NCBI GenBank assembly: GCA_905250075.1
Contig: CAJNOP010000365.1
Location: 45,907 to 109,906 of the forward strand
DNA from: Rotaria sp. Silwood1
Taxonomy: Eukaryota > Rotifera > Eurotatoria > Philodinida > Philodinidae
Length of the DNA stretch: 64,000 bases
Direction of reading: 5' to 3'
Below the pieces are notes generated by a model. It made no database searches, was not told the DNA's origin, and saw only the letters and a program-made list of their open reading frames with translations. The translations under genes were made by a program, and so were the position numbers. Below, one piece after another: positions 34,143 through 48,412 of the stretch (position 1 is the first letter of the stretch; every line of letters begins with the position of its first letter).

Positions 34143-37100
34143 TTATAAAATTCCTGTATTTGTTGATCGATTAGTTATTCGATCACCATTAAATATTGGT
34201 TGTTTTTCATCAACATAAAAAGGATCATCAATATAATCATCTGTTTTATTATTTGAATTATTCATAATTACTGTTGGTATAGATATTTCAATTTCATCTG
34301 ATAAAACATCTTCTAATAATCGATCATGATTATTATTTTCTTGTGTTGGTAAATGACGATAAATAGCATTTGTTGGATGAATTTCTAAACCAATTTGTTC
34401 ATGTAGACGATGATGTGAAAATAAATGTTTTAAACGCATTATTTTTGAATTATATCGAATAAAACCATATATAAGAATAATTAAAATTCCACATATAAAT
34501 ATTATCATTATCCATTTACGCCATTCTAATCGTATTCGTATATGACAATATTCACCAGTAAAACCATAAAGACAACTAGATATATATATATATATTAATA
34601 ATTGCTAAAGATATTAAAAACAAAAATGATAAACTTACCGACAAAATGCTTTATTATTTTCTATAAAACATTGTCCATTATTTTTACAATTCATTATTTG
34701 ACATATATCATTTTGACATCGTTTACCATTAAAACCATTCGGACAACTAAATAAATTGTAATGAAAAAAAAAACAAAAGTTCTCTAAAATTAATAAATTA
34801 ATTTACTTGCAAATAAGATCATTTCCATTTAATGTACATTGACCATTATTTTGACAATGATTTTGACATAAATTTATCTGACATTGAGTACCAGTAAATG
34901 GCAACGAACATCTTAAAAAGAAAATAACAATTAACACAATCTATGTTGGAAAATATAATATAGCTGCTCTAGAATAGAATATCCCGATACAGTTGCAGTG
35001 AATTTAGATTAATACGCGTTTGTTTGACTAGTCTGAAAATTATTTTAGACAAAACTTTTATGTTTCTATCAAAAAAAACTACACATTCTACTTAAAATTT
35101 TTAATAAATTTTGTTTTTACACAGGATATCTCAAAGTATATTTATCACTATATAAATTCAATGAAAGAGTATATGTCACAAAGATGGACAAAATCGCACC
35201 GCGCCTCCTCGCGCCACTGCTCGCGCCTAGGCGCTACGCACATCTCTCTTTCTCTTTGCTCTACCAATCAGTTTCTCAAACTCCACCGAATACCGGGATG
35301 CTCTAAGCATGCGCTCATCGAAGCTCAGACTAGTGTAGCGTAGGCGTGAGCAACGGCGCGGGGAGGCGCGGTGCGACTTTGTCCATCTCTGATATGTCAT
35401 AACATATTGATAATAAAAATTAAAAAAAACTATTCATTTAATCAAATACTTACGAACATGTTGTTGAATTATCATAATCATTAATAATTAAAAGACCATT
35501 ATTATAACATTGATATGTTTTATTATTAATTTCTCTACAAATACATGTTTGTGTTTGAATATGATATATTAATGAATGAGTTATTTCATCACATGATGGT
35601 TCAAGAAATGATGTTCGAGAACATTGATCATTATCTAATGGTGATATAATACGATCACATGGAACTTCTATAAAAAAAATAAAATTTTTATTCAATTAAA
35701 AAAACAAAAAAAAAATAAATTTTACCTAATTCACCAAGATCATTTTTAAGTATTGTACATAAATATGGTGTTTTTCGTCGTATTGATTCTGATAAATAAC
35801 ACATACATGGTGGTTGAGAATCATTACCAATATGTAAACAACCAACATTTATTAAATTTGTTAATCGACACATTTCACAATCATCACCAGTATATGTTCG
35901 ATTTGAACATACACATTGACCATTTGAACATATACCACGACTATGACAAGATGAACCACATAAATTTAATTCTATTGATAAAAGAACAAACAAAAAGTAA
36001 ATGGATTTAAAATTGATAGAGTTTGTTTTTTTTTCTTTGAAACTTACGTCTTGGTATAATACAAAGTGGTTGATAAGAAGGTGTTGAAATACATACACGA
36101 CCATTTGAACATGTATAATCAAAACAAACTTGTTTAACCACTATATATAAAAAAAATATTTTAAAATTAAATCTTTCAAAGTTTAAAAACTAAAGTTTAG
36201 ATAGATGTCAATAAGCGAAAAGACCATCTTACGAAGAAACGTTTTCAACTGTCAAATCACTTTTGAGTTCAGACCCTGTGCATAAAATATATCCCATTGG
36301 GATATGAAAAATCCCAACAGGATATGTGCTGTTAGGGCTTCTGTCCAGAGTTATAAGCAGTTTACTGAAGTTTTAGTCTCTGACATAATAAACACCAACA
36401 AATCGAATGGAGGTATTTCGACCTGAGATTTTGTCCACGGAGTAGGATACCGTGAATATTTCAGCTCAAAAGAACGTTTTCTTCCCGGGATATCGAACTC
36501 CCAAAAATCACTCATATACCACGGAAGATGCTAGAATTTTCTGTTTTTTGGTAGTTAAATATCTCGGGAAGAAAACATTCTGTTGAACTGAAATTTTCAA
36601 GGTATCCTACTCATAATTAGATCTGTCTGTGGGCAAAATCTCAGGTCGAAATACTGCCATTCGATTTGTTGATATTATTTCAGTAAACTGCCTATAGCTT
36701 TGGACAGAAGGCCTAAGAACACATATTCTGTTGGGATTTTTCATATCCCAATGGGATTTACTTTATGCACAGAGTCCGAACTCAAAAGCCATTTGACAGT
36801 TGAAAATATTCTCTCGTTAATTCATCTATATTTCGTCTCGACATTATTTTCGAGTCTTTCAAATATTCATTCATGATTCTAAATTGTAGATAATTACTAT
36901 TAAAATTTATTCAAATGTTTTTGAAAAATGAAAATTAACTTACTATTTGAGGTATCTAGTTTAGGATATTTAAATTCATGTATATATCGAACAATCATTG
37001 GCATTTTAAATTTTCGATATTGATCAGTGACAATTTTACCAAATTTTTCTACCCACATTTCATCATATGTTGAATCAGTTGAATTGAATATCATAACAAC

Positions 37101-40100
37101 AAGTGTATTATCATGAAGATCAATTGAATAAGGTCGTACATCTATTTCAAAAATTCATACAAAAAAAACTAAATTTTTTTTTTTTTTTACTTTTAAAATG
37201 ATAAACATTTATTTTCCATGGTTGACTTGAATCAATAGCATAACTTTCAATTTCACCATTTGATAATATAATATATAAACGTGGATGACGATAATCAATT
37301 GTCATACTTAATACTGGTTGATAAAGACTAATAAATATTTCAAGATTTGATCCATCAAGTAAACTTCGATAAATAAGTGAATGTTGAGAATCATAATATG
37401 CACTTATATATAGATATCTATCAAACAAAAAAACGTTTATTTAAAAATGAAAATTTTTATTTTACCCTTGTAATGGATGTACATTAATAGATGAAATTGT
37501 TTTCATATTTGAAAATGTTAATCGATTTAAAAATATTAATTGTGTATAATCATTATTAGCATATAAGATTTCAATACCATTTGATGATGATGATGATAAA
37601 TCATCATAGAGTGCATAGACAATACGATGAATCCAATCAACTTCCAATGAAGTAAAATAAAAAAATGATGATGACCAAATCTATTTAAAACAAAACAAAA
37701 AAAACTTAAATATCAAAAAAATATTTTCAAATTAAAAACCTGTGTAGCATTATTTTGTAAATGATTATTTAATGAAAGAATATGATTTAATTTTTGTTGC
37801 CATATATAACCACGTCCATTACGTTGTTCTGTATATAATAAATACCAACCATCATCAGTTGGTATTAATATTGCATCAATTACATGATGTGAAGGATTAA
37901 TAGGCTAGAATATTTCAATTAAATATATTTTAATAATTCACAAAATTATTCTATATATATAATAATAATCTTACAGCAAATATTGAACCATATTGATTAA
38001 GATTAAATGATGTACGACGATTTAATATCATATCAATTGTTCGATTACTTTTTATTATACATGATATATAATTATTAGTATTCTATAATGAAATAGAAAA
38101 AAGAGTTGAGATAATTTTTAATGTTAACATATTAGAGATGTTTTTTTAACCTTTTGCATTTCATATCCTTGATCACATTGACAATCAGATATTTGTACTG
38201 TAGATTTTTTCTTTAAACATAAATCTATATCATCATTTTTTTGTGATATATTTGCATGTGTACATGTACCATAAGACCAATTACATAGATTATTTTCTAA
38301 TATACAACTTCTAAATATATACTTTAAAAGAATAACTGTTGTTTTTTTTTTCTTTCAATTTTTACCCATTTTGTATTTTAATATAACCAATTTTACATTG
38401 ACAAATAGGTAAACGATTAATTATTTCACAAAAACTCGATGTTGAATCACAATTTGTACAATTTTCTATTCATATAAAAAAAAAAAATCCTTAAAAATAT
38501 TTATCTTCATTTGATTTATTAACTTACGACAACGCCATTTATGTTCATCATCTCCTAATGGACATTGTGATATACCATCACATAATTCATGTAATGGTAT
38601 ACATAATGGTATATAATCATATTGTTCATGTCGTTGTTGTGTACAACGATATCCATTCATACATGTATAATCTTTAATTATTGATAATGGTGAAATATTA
38701 TTTTTATCATCACAATTTTCTTCATCAGATGAATCTGAACAATCAAGATCACCACTTTAAATAATTGAAAATAAAAAATAATAATATAGAGAAAATAAAT
38801 ATTTTTTCAATTAAACTTACTCGCAAACAAATGTTCGATTAATACAAAAATTACTTGTTTTACATCGAAATAAATCTGATGATTCACAAGTTATATGAAT
38901 TTCTGTTATTGATGTTGTTGTTGTTGTTATATTATTAAAATGATTTAATACAAAATCTTGAAATAGAATAAAATAAGTTTGAAAAAAAAACAAATAGAAT
39001 TAGTGAATTCTTACTGCATGCTTGTGATGTTTCATCTTCACTAATACCATTTGTTCGATCTATAGCTGGACAATCATCAAAATTATCACAAACTTTTTCT
39101 AATGAAATACATTTTCCCGATGATGGACATTTAAAATATTCATAAGGACATGTAACATTTATACAATCGAATGGTTCATCAGCACCATCATCTAGAATAT
39201 TATTATTTCAATAAATAATGATTACTATCTTTGCTTGGAAAAGACAAAAAAGTTAAAGAATAAGAACATATGATTTACAATTTTATCACACAGCGAGTGT
39301 CACTTGAAGTAGTTCTGTAGTCAGTAAACATGAACACTTTCATCTATAATTATAATGTTCAGTGTGTGTCTGTCTGTTACTGAGTCAAAGGTCAAATAAG
39401 GCTATAAGAGGGAAGACCCAAGGGCTATTATATTCGGACATCCATAGATCCTTAAGGACCACCCTATGGGTGCATCCATAGGTCTTCAAGTGCTATTATA
39501 TGGGAGTACCCTTAGGCCCTCAACAGCTGTCCTATGGAGGTACGCATAGGTCTTCTCAAGGACTATTATATTGGAGCACTCATAGACCCTGAAGGGAGTA
39601 AGGCCACATGGAGATAATGCTATCAGGGCTACAAAGAACATAATGCTGTGAGGCTGAAGGCTAATGGACTATAAAAATAAGTGTAATATAAGAGTATGAG
39701 GCTGTAGGGCTATCTATTTATATACATAATATCGAGTGTCTGTATGTCTGTTATCCGATGAAAAGTTAAACATCTGAGGTTATATGTCAAAGGAGAAAAC
39801 AGCCGTGCAGTATGCACAGAAATTCGCTAGTTAAAATATATGATCCGTCAATCAATATGAAGAAACTCATTTCTGTATCATAATGCTTTTTGGAAATGTT
39901 CGTTCGACTCTCTGAACATCTTTGAAGGTTAGATTTAATGTTTTCGTATGATTTTTTATAAAGAATTGAACAGTGCATCGTTTGATATCAAGCGTAATTC
40001 TTTTTTTACCTTAAAAAGAACTCAAAATATTCATCACTGATTACTAATCTCTATACATTAGTTAAAGCTATCAAAACTAAAATGAATTTCAAAAAAATTA

Positions 40101-43100
40101 TATAGAAATATTAAATAAATTAATACTTACAACAATACGGATGTTCATCACAACGATGACTAATCGATACACATTTTCCATCACAAAAAAACTCTATATC
40201 CGAACATAAATTTGGATATTTTTCTAAAATACAAATTATTATAAAAATCTTGTTTTTTTTTATTTATCTTTGAACAAAAATTTTTCTTACTTGTACAAGT
40301 ACTTAAACTAGGCCATTCACAAAAATGTCCACAAATAATATCATGTTCATCTTCACCATTTAAACAATCTGTTATATTATTACATAAATCAGCATTTGTT
40401 ATACATTTATTATTTGTTGAACAAGAAAATGATGATTTCGTACATGTTAAATCTAAATTAAATTAAACAAAAAAACTATTCAAACAATAAAAAACAAAAA
40501 AAATGTTTTTTATTAACAAACTTTGACAATTATTTTCATCTTCATTAAAAATACAATCTTTATATCCATCACAATGTTGATAAAATGGAATGCATTTTTT
40601 TGATATTTGACAATTAAAAAAATGTCTAAGAAATAAAACAAAACAAAAAAATTTATCCAACATTCGAATTCAAAAATGATTTCGCTATTATCAAATATCT
40701 AAGTGTTCACTTCTCGGAAGAACAGAATTGAATAGAATATTTAAATCAGAACTAGGACGATCACTTATTTATTAGGAGTGATGTGTAATGTCAACTTCAA
40801 TTTATCAGTTTAAAACGATATGAATTAGATATAGATGCATCTCTTCTAATGCGAAGAGATGTTTCATTAAATAACTTACTCAGCACATTTAGGTTTACAT
40901 GATCGACCATCATCAGCTAAACTATATTGATTTGTACAACCACAAATAATTTCTGTTTGATTAATTGAATTTGAAAAACATAATTGTTCACATTGTTTAC
41001 ATTGATTTTCTATTACTATAATAAATACGTTTTATTTTTGTAAATTTATTTTCACAAAAATAATTTCGAAATTTACCTTTCTTTTCATTTAAATCAATAA
41101 TAATAAAATCATTCATATGAATTGAATATCGAAGATAATATAAATTATGTAAAGAATTTAATGACCATGTACCTTGTCCAAATCGAGATGATTTATCTAT
41201 GAAATTTATATGAGATTATAAATTTCTTCTTTTTTTTTTGTTTTATAATAATAAAACTTACTATGAAAAGTTTGTACAACTCGATTAAGATCAAAAATAA
41301 AACCAGGACCAAGTAATGTTGTACCAATAGCATGTTTTGGATTTATTCGAAATTCACTACGATTTATATTATCAACATCTAAGAAAGTTTTATACATTTT
41401 ATCTATAAATAATATTTTGAAAAAAAAAAAAAGAAAAGAATTTTAATTTATTAAAGATTCTGTTTGTTTGTTTTTTTTTCTTTACCAGCAAATATTTTAA
41501 ATGAATGAAAACGATGTATTGCTTGATATTGTATATGTAAAATATCTCCATGCATATTTAATGTATATATTTTATCAAGACCATTATAAAAATATAAATG
41601 ATGTGCTAATCGATCAAATGTTAATAATGGTCGAAGATAATTAACATTATCAATATCATTTATTGTTTTTAATGTAAATAATAATTTTAAATTTGTACCA
41701 TCCATACCAATACGTACAATATGATGAGCACGAGATTTAACTATAGCTGTATAGAATAGTAAACTAAAAAAAAAATGAAAGTTTTTAAAATAATCAAACG
41801 GTTTATTTTTTTAATATATATGAGAATATTTAAACGCTATAGTTACGAGGCGATATTGTTACAAAGGGATAATAAATTTTTTTTTTGAATAAAATGGATA
41901 TATTTAAAAGAATTCAATTGATAAACATCATACATTTTGAATCAACCAGTGAATGAACTAAAAAAATATTTTCTTATCTGATTTTCATTACTAACGATGA
42001 AAGACTCTCAACTAATACTGAATATTCTGATAAAAATTTTGGACTTATACTTTATTGCTGTGAAGATACGGCATTCTCATGATATTTTTCATATCAATGC
42101 CGTGGTTTCCCATCGATAAAAAAAAGATATCTGTTTTTGTAAGAGGAATATTAAATCTATCGGTGTATATGTGCAACATACTTTCACCATCATTTTCTCA
42201 CTCATAATTGTCTCTGTACAAAATTTCTAATCGAAATATCAAAAAACCAATTGTCCTGGAGATTCGGAAAGAAAATGTAAGTGTGGTTCTTCTCTTCACT
42301 CTCCTATCGGTACACCCTTTGGCATTAGTTTTTTTTTTCTTGCTTAACTTTTCGATACTGAAATTTTCTTCTGTTTAAGTATACATATCGTAATCTCTAC
42401 TTAAAAATGATTAATCAGTTAAGTAACTTTTCATGTATGACTATTTTTATTCATACCCTTTTTCTGGATATAAAACGATACGTTGTGGTAAATAATCACT
42501 AATTGTTTGATGAAGAAGAATATAACAAAAACTTCCATTAAGACGACAAACATCAATACTTTGTAAACGTGTATTAACAAAATAAATATTTCTATGTAAC
42601 CAATCAATAGCTAATGATTGAATTGATGTATAATCTCGACCATCAATAACTAACTAGAAAAAGATAAAATAATTTCATATTATTAATAATTAAAACAAAA
42701 AAAATCTGTTTTATACTTCTTTTTGAAATATTGATTGATTTAAATTAATTCGAAATATTCCACGAGTCTTTGGACAAGACATAATAACAGGTCGTATAGG
42801 TACTGAACATTCAACAAAATATATATAATTTTCAATAGGATCATAATCAATTAGATAAGCATTATTTGTTAATGCTATTAATGTATTATTATTATTAATT
42901 GACCATTCTTTTATTTTTCCTAATTCATTTTCATATGTCATATTTAATTTATGTATTCCATTATCAAATAAACCAAATAAAAATGCTAAAAAAAGAAAAA
43001 CTCCGATAGAAGAAAGCAAAAACAAAAAAAAACCGATTATTACCTGGTGTAACTACATTTGTTCGAAATGTACATGTATGTTTATCAGATTTTAATTGAT

Positions 43101-46100
43101 AATTTTCATTACATGCACAACGATATGATCCAAGTGTATTTATACAATAATGATCACAAACAAGTCTTTCTCGACATTCATTTATATCTTCACATATACC
43201 AGTTGTTTCATTCATTCGATAACCTGATTGACAAACACAACGTTTATTAAAATAACCTCGACAATATTGATTTTCTTCTACACATGTATTATTAATTGAA
43301 CATGATCGTTCAATTAATGATGATGGTGAAGGACCTTTTTTTAAAAAAAAAATATTTCTCTAATAAAAAATCATTTTTATGTTTTACATTCATTATCATC
43401 ATTATTATGATCGATTAATATTGAATTACATTCATGTTTTAAATAACATTCAACATTTTTTGGTAAACATTTATCTGTTAAACCACAACGATAAAATAAT
43501 TTTTGACTAACATAATCTTCAATTGGACAACTACATGACATTTCATCACTACGATCATGACATTGTGTTATTGTATCACATAGATTTGATTTTGGTATAC
43601 ATAATTTTGTTGATTTACATGCAAATTGATCATAAGTACAAAAACGAGGAAAACCTTTTAAAAGCAAAAAAAAATATTTTAATAATAATTTCTCAACAAT
43701 TAAATTATAAAACAGATTTTACTAATTAAAAAAGAAAATTGTTTATTTTTAGAACACATTGCTTTAGCATCATTTTACATAATAATATTTCCTTTAAGCT
43801 TACCACCTGTTGTGGCTAACTACTATTTGAATCCATATGTGATCAGCTTTTTTTCATCTTCTTTGTTTTTACAGCCGGCAGAATCTCTCTATTCCTTTCG
43901 TTCAAGGTTTCTTCTTTATGTAGGCATGTGGTCTTTACAGGAATCATACTATCCTATATTACTGTCTTCTTTACTATACAGTTAACATGCTATCGATTAA
44001 ATAGTCATCAAGGATTTGTCGAAGGTCATTTCATGAATAGCGGTACTAAAGTTTGAATAGTGTAATCACTCAGGCATGGCGGCTTTTTTTTTTTTACTAA
44101 ATTATCCAGAAATATAATAAAGACATAGTAATGCAAAGTTATTGATATATGGTTGTTAATTGTATATTTCAACACTTCCCTATTAGATGTTGTTTTAAAA
44201 AATATTCTCTAAAATATATATTTTAACATACGACATGTTATTGATGATTCATCACTGTTATCAACACAATCCTAAATAAAAATAAAAAATTTAGCAAAAT
44301 ATAATTCTATTAAATAAAATATTTATACTTGTATTCCATCACAAACAGCATATGATGGTATACATTGATTTTTTGATTGACAAGTAAATTCATCAGATGA
44401 ACATCTAACTATTATTGTTGGACAATCTATTTGAAGAATGAAATTTTAATTATTTTTGTAATATTATTATTTTTAATATTTCTTTACCTAACTCATCAGA
44501 TGCATATGGATCAAGACAATCATTTATTCCATTACATAGCCAAATTTTTGGTATACAACGATTTGTTATTTTACAATGATATTCATCTCGAGAACAACTT
44601 ATTAATGGATTTCGTTGTGTACATTGTTCATCAATAGCATTACGACAATCAATAACACCATCACAAACCGAAGACCTTTGAAAAAAAAAACATAATTGTC
44701 TATCAGAAAAATTATGTTAAGTACTAAAAGATTTTTATTTTTTTTTTTTGAATGATAAATTTTATTCTTTGATATTTAATAATGATGTACTTGAGAGAGA
44801 GATTCGATTCATATCTTTTTCGAGTTTTACAAAGGTCAAACTTAAGTTTGACTTCAATGCAGATTTCTATCTCTGATTTATATTATTAAATCAAATTATT
44901 TTTTTAATATGCAATTTAGATTCATATTTCATATTTCAATCTAGACAAATTATTACAATGAATAGTGCACATCATCATTTTTTTTTTCATACGCTTATTA
45001 AATTATTGTCATTGAGGGGCGTAACAACTAACGGAAAGCGTGACGCTCTAGTTCTTTTGCAAAATTTTTAACGCTACGCTCTTTTTTTCCGAGACTCAAC
45101 AACCTTGCCCCTTCTCCTCTCTTTCTATCTTCAATGTTGAGTTATATTTCTGTTGTTATATATCTATGAATATATATATATATATGAAATGCAAATCAAA
45201 TGTTTAATTTAATAAGTTCAAGTATATGCCGCCTTAAGGAATATGAAATTCTTTACTAGATTAGTGTTCATGATATGTCTATATTTTTCAATAAAGAAAA
45301 ATTATAAACACATGAAAAGCACAAGAAAATAAGCTAATAAACAAGCTTAGTTAATTTTGAAATAAAGAAAACTAAATCAATTAAATTCATATTGGCAGAA
45401 TAAGCTGATTTATATATATATATGTAGAATTTATAATAGAAACTAGATGTCGAATGATATAAATCTAAGAATAGATATTCTTATTAATGCACAAATCTCA
45501 TTTAAACTTAAAAGCTTTTTTTTCTTCCTATGTCATGGTCATCAAAGAGAAACTCTTATAACATCCTCATATACAATTTGATTAATTATTTATTTTATAT
45601 TTGAAATTACTTAGGAATATAATAGCAAATATTTATCTATAGATTTTTAAGACAGGAAAAGATCATTATCTATTTCCTTTGTAGAATGTGTCATAGTTTT
45701 TCTTTTTCTTATATATAACTCATTATGATCTAGAAGAAAATGTCTACTTATTATTTAAATTAAAATACCTGAAGTAAAAATAAAACTATCAATTATATTT
45801 ATTTAATTTTACAAAGTATTTCTATTAAGATTTTTATCATTTGTAAAGTTTCAAAAAAAAAAAAAACAAATTTTTCTTTGTTTTTTTTTTTTTATAAATT
45901 TCCTATCGATATAAATGAACACTTAGGAATGATATATAAATATGCTTTAATCATTAAAACTACTTTTATGCATAGACTAATTGAAGATGAAGGCGTCTGT
46001 GAAGTGTTAAAAGTGCTACAATGTCAAAAATGGATAATTATCCCTAAAGGCATACATGTCTACTACTAACGAACGAAATCGAAAATTAATGTGACTATTA

Positions 46101-46637
46101 ACAATTGATATGTAAAATGTTTTTTTTTTGCAAGAATAAAAAGTTGTAAACTCCATAATATAAACGTATATGTAAGTAAAGATTAATCCCTAGAGGCGTA
46201 CATATAAAACAAAATGAATATTTACCGTTTAATACAAATTTGTATAGGTTGTGTATATTCAAATCGAATACCATGATCAATAAGACGTGTACTATGAAGT
46301 ATATCTTGTTCACAATTAATAGAATATTTTGTATTACAAAGATCATTATTAATAATTGCTGTTGAACAATTTACTTCATCTGTTTTATCTTGACAATTAT
46401 ATTCTCCATTACAAACAAATGCATAAGGTAAACATTGTATAATATCACAACGAAATAAATATGATGGACAAATAATTGAATCACCTTAATTAAAATAATA
46501 TATATATATATATTATATAAAAACAAAATAATAATAAATCATAATAACTTACTAAATTTTTTGACATCATCAAATGAAATTTCTTGTTTTTCAGCATAAC
46601 ATATTAATAAATTTATAATTAATATTAATCGCATCAT
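34143..46637 (-). CDS. LDL-receptor-related protein (LRP-like), transmembrane
   Basis: This is a modular endocytic/signalling receptor read from ATG at 46635-46637 to the stop at 34143. From the N-terminus: signal peptide (MMRLILIINLLICYA); LDL-A repeats at 46.4, 44.6, 44.4 and 43.4-43.66 kb, for example CLPYAFVCNGEYNCQDKTDE; an EGF pair including a calcium-binding type (DINECRERLVCDHYCINTLG, 43.15 kb); and a first YWTD-type propeller (42.98-41.1 kb, IDWLHRNIYFVN). Then comes an EGF (40.95 kb); LDL-A repeats (40.6-38.5 kb, DCSDSSDEENC, DGISQCPLGDDE); an EGF pair (38.45-38.15 kb); and a second propeller (38.08-36.95 kb, VDWIHRIVYALYDD). Last are several EGF modules (36.1-34.55 kb), a membrane segment (IIFICGILIILIYGFI) and a cytoplasmic tail of about 100 residues. 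The tail has NAIY, not the canonical NPxY. Long introns hold a MITE (35.2 kb), a 630 bp foldback (36.2 kb) and a minisatellite (39.4 kb). It is shorter than LRP1/LRP2; the exact orthologue is unclear. Confidence 0.85.
35179..35391. mobile_element. GC-rich hAT-like MITE, copy C
   Basis: This 213 bp element runs from CAAAGATGGACAAAATCGCA to TGCGACTTTGTCCATCTCTG. It is flanked by the exact 8 bp duplication atatgtca (35171-35178, 35392-35399). It is the inverted counterpart of copy B, sharing the ACCGAATACCGGGATGCTCT interior (B reads its complement). It lies in an intron of the LRP-like gene. Confidence 0.88.
36201..36829. mobile_element. ~630 bp foldback element in an LRP intron
   Basis: The two halves of this segment are imperfect reverse complements throughout. 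The left end starts ATAGATG and the right end closes CATCTAT. Inner landmarks pair in mirror order: TTTTCAACTGTCAAATC / GATTTGACAGTTGAAAA-like, ATCCCATTGGGATATGAAAA on both sides, AAATCGAATGGAGGTATTTCG / CGAAATACTGCCATTCGATT, and TCTTCCCGGGATAT / ATATCTCGGGAAGA around the centre. Arms are about 300 bp. No transposase is present. Confidence 0.8.
39421..39598. repeat. ~35 bp minisatellite, five units
   Basis: Five diverged units of about 35 bp follow the pattern GGACTATTATATGGGAGCAC then CATAGGCCCTCAA. Two imperfect copies of a 35-40 bp sequence flank it at about 39357 and 39735 (GTGTGTCTGTCTGTTACTGA / GTGTCTGTATGTCTGTTATC), each followed by AAAGGTCAAAT / AAAAGTTAAACAT. It lies in the LRP-like intron at about 39195-40130. 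Confidence 0.65.
44993..45120. repeat. possible small inverted-repeat element
   Basis: GAGGGGCGTAACAACTAACG at the left and a loose inverse, TCAACAACCTTGCCCCTTC, at the right bound a more GC-rich interior with repeated AGCGT/ACGCT. It lies in the long first LRP-like introns (about 44685-46225). Similarity between arms is modest. Confidence 0.3.
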
Positions 46638-48412
46638 TTTCTTTTGTCTATATTTTTTTTTATTTTTCTGTAAACTAAGAAGTTAGAAACAAAATATGTA
46701 TATACGAAAATCAATCAATCTGCAGGCGGTACTTTTCTGTCGTCACAACTGTTACTCAGAATAGTAGTACTAATGAATACTAAGTTCATTCTTTTCTCTT
46801 TTTTTTTTTTTTTTTCCTCTTATTCTCTTCTGTGCTCACAGTTGATGAGTCCACTCTTTTCGTCCATGTTTTTTTTTTCTCTTCTTTCTTACAAACTAGC
46901 GGTCGCAATGTGCACAAGCTGTTCAATGTAGATTAGAATATGAAGAACAGAAAAGAATAAGACAGAAAGAAAGAAAAAAAAAGAGAGAGAGAGAGAAAGA
47001 AAAAAACGACCATTGATGTTGTTGTCGAGTGTCCATCTACCGAACACCCGACACTGATTATTCTTTGTTATTAACACATGCTTGACTTTGTTCGGGTTTA
47101 ATCAAGCAACATCGAGTAATAGAAGATTCTTTTGTCGGTAATGGGAAAGAATAGGAAATTATCGTTCGTAGATCGAAACGAAGACATTTCACTAGTGTCA
47201 ACTCTCGTCTAATCAGACAAATAGGAATGAAAGAAAATTCCAATAATATTTATCATTTACATAAATATATATTTACTATTCATGTGAAAATGAGCATATT
47301 GAGGAGCGAGAAGCAGTGAAAGAAAAAAAAAAAAAAGAATAATCTAGTACATTTTCTTTTTTTTTTTTACGATCATTTTTTCGTTGAAATTATCTCTTGA
47401 ATACAGTATACATGCAGACGCTTGTCTTTGCTTTCAAGGAAATCTGATAAGCAAAAAAAAAAAAAGAGAAAAAGAAAGAAGAGCTATGTAAAAGACTATT
47501 AAGGAATAATAGAAAAGAAGCATAAACAGTTGTTTTGATAATCTGCAAAGTAACAATGTTGCCTGGCGAATAACTATTAGAGATCTTTTTATTTCTATTC
47601 TATGTTAGAAATGCTATTAGAATGAATCGAAACTTGCAATAAGAAAACAAAAATAATAAAAGAAATCAACGAACATGAACAGAAGGGGGAACAACAGACA
47701 TCGATAACAACGGAATGTATGAAAAGCATATGAAGTATATGTCTGTTACAATAACATTGTATAGCAAACTTGTCCTTAACTCGTTTGCACTCTAATATAA
47801 TATATGATAAGAAGAACATGAAGATTTTGGGGTTTTCTTTTAACCTCATATTGAGTTCAGTTTTTATTATCGCTCATCTCTTATATAAGTATTAGAACCC
47901 AGGTCTATGGATACGGCTATTCGTATTTTCACCGCAAAATTTGCTTCATACGACACCGTAAACGGACCGTATTTTCTCGTAATCATGGGCACAGTAATAC
48001 GGCACCGTATATGAGACCGTATATGGGGCGTAATCTCATTATGATAAGGCCGTATTTCTGTGCCCGATATTACGGCCGTTTATGCGTTGTAAGGTAACCG
48101 TATCGTTCGATCTGGGAAGATATAATTATGAAAACTAAAGCTTAGTTTGTCTTTAAATAAATACTTAATAATAAAATATTAATTACGTTCAACATCCTAC
48201 AATTAATTGTTAGTATAAATATAGAATAAAATCATAGTTGATTATGTCATAATTTTATTAAAATATTGCAAAAAGAAAAAATAAAAATGTCTTATTGAAC
48301 TAATAAGGCATGATCAAATAGTTGTGATTCAACATGTTTTGAATATATTAAAATAAGTAATTTTTACGTAAGAACATTAAAAAAAAGAATATAATACATT
48401 TATATATTCTGT
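46638..48412. other. intergenic, LRP-like promoter and smoothelin-like 3' side
   Basis: No gene recognised. A GA/CT-rich stretch lies at about 46965-47010, and short open frames lack support. The GC-rich inverted-repeat element at 47898-48116 is listed separately. Confidence 0.55.
47898..48116. mobile_element. ~219 bp GC-rich inverted-repeat element rich in CCGTAT/ATACGG
   Basis: The ends are CCCAGGTC...GGATACGG and CCGTATCG...GATCTGGG, inverse of each other with a few mismatches. The interior repeats CCGTAT or its complement about ten times (for example GACACCGTAAACGGACCGTA, ACCGTATATGAGACCGTAT). It is clearly more GC-rich than its surroundings. It is probably a MITE of a family different from copies A-C. 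I found no clean target-site duplication. Confidence 0.6.

Noticed and set aside
35161..35343. 60-codon open frame on the + strand
   Set aside because: It is almost entirely MITE copy C, antisense within an LRP intron.
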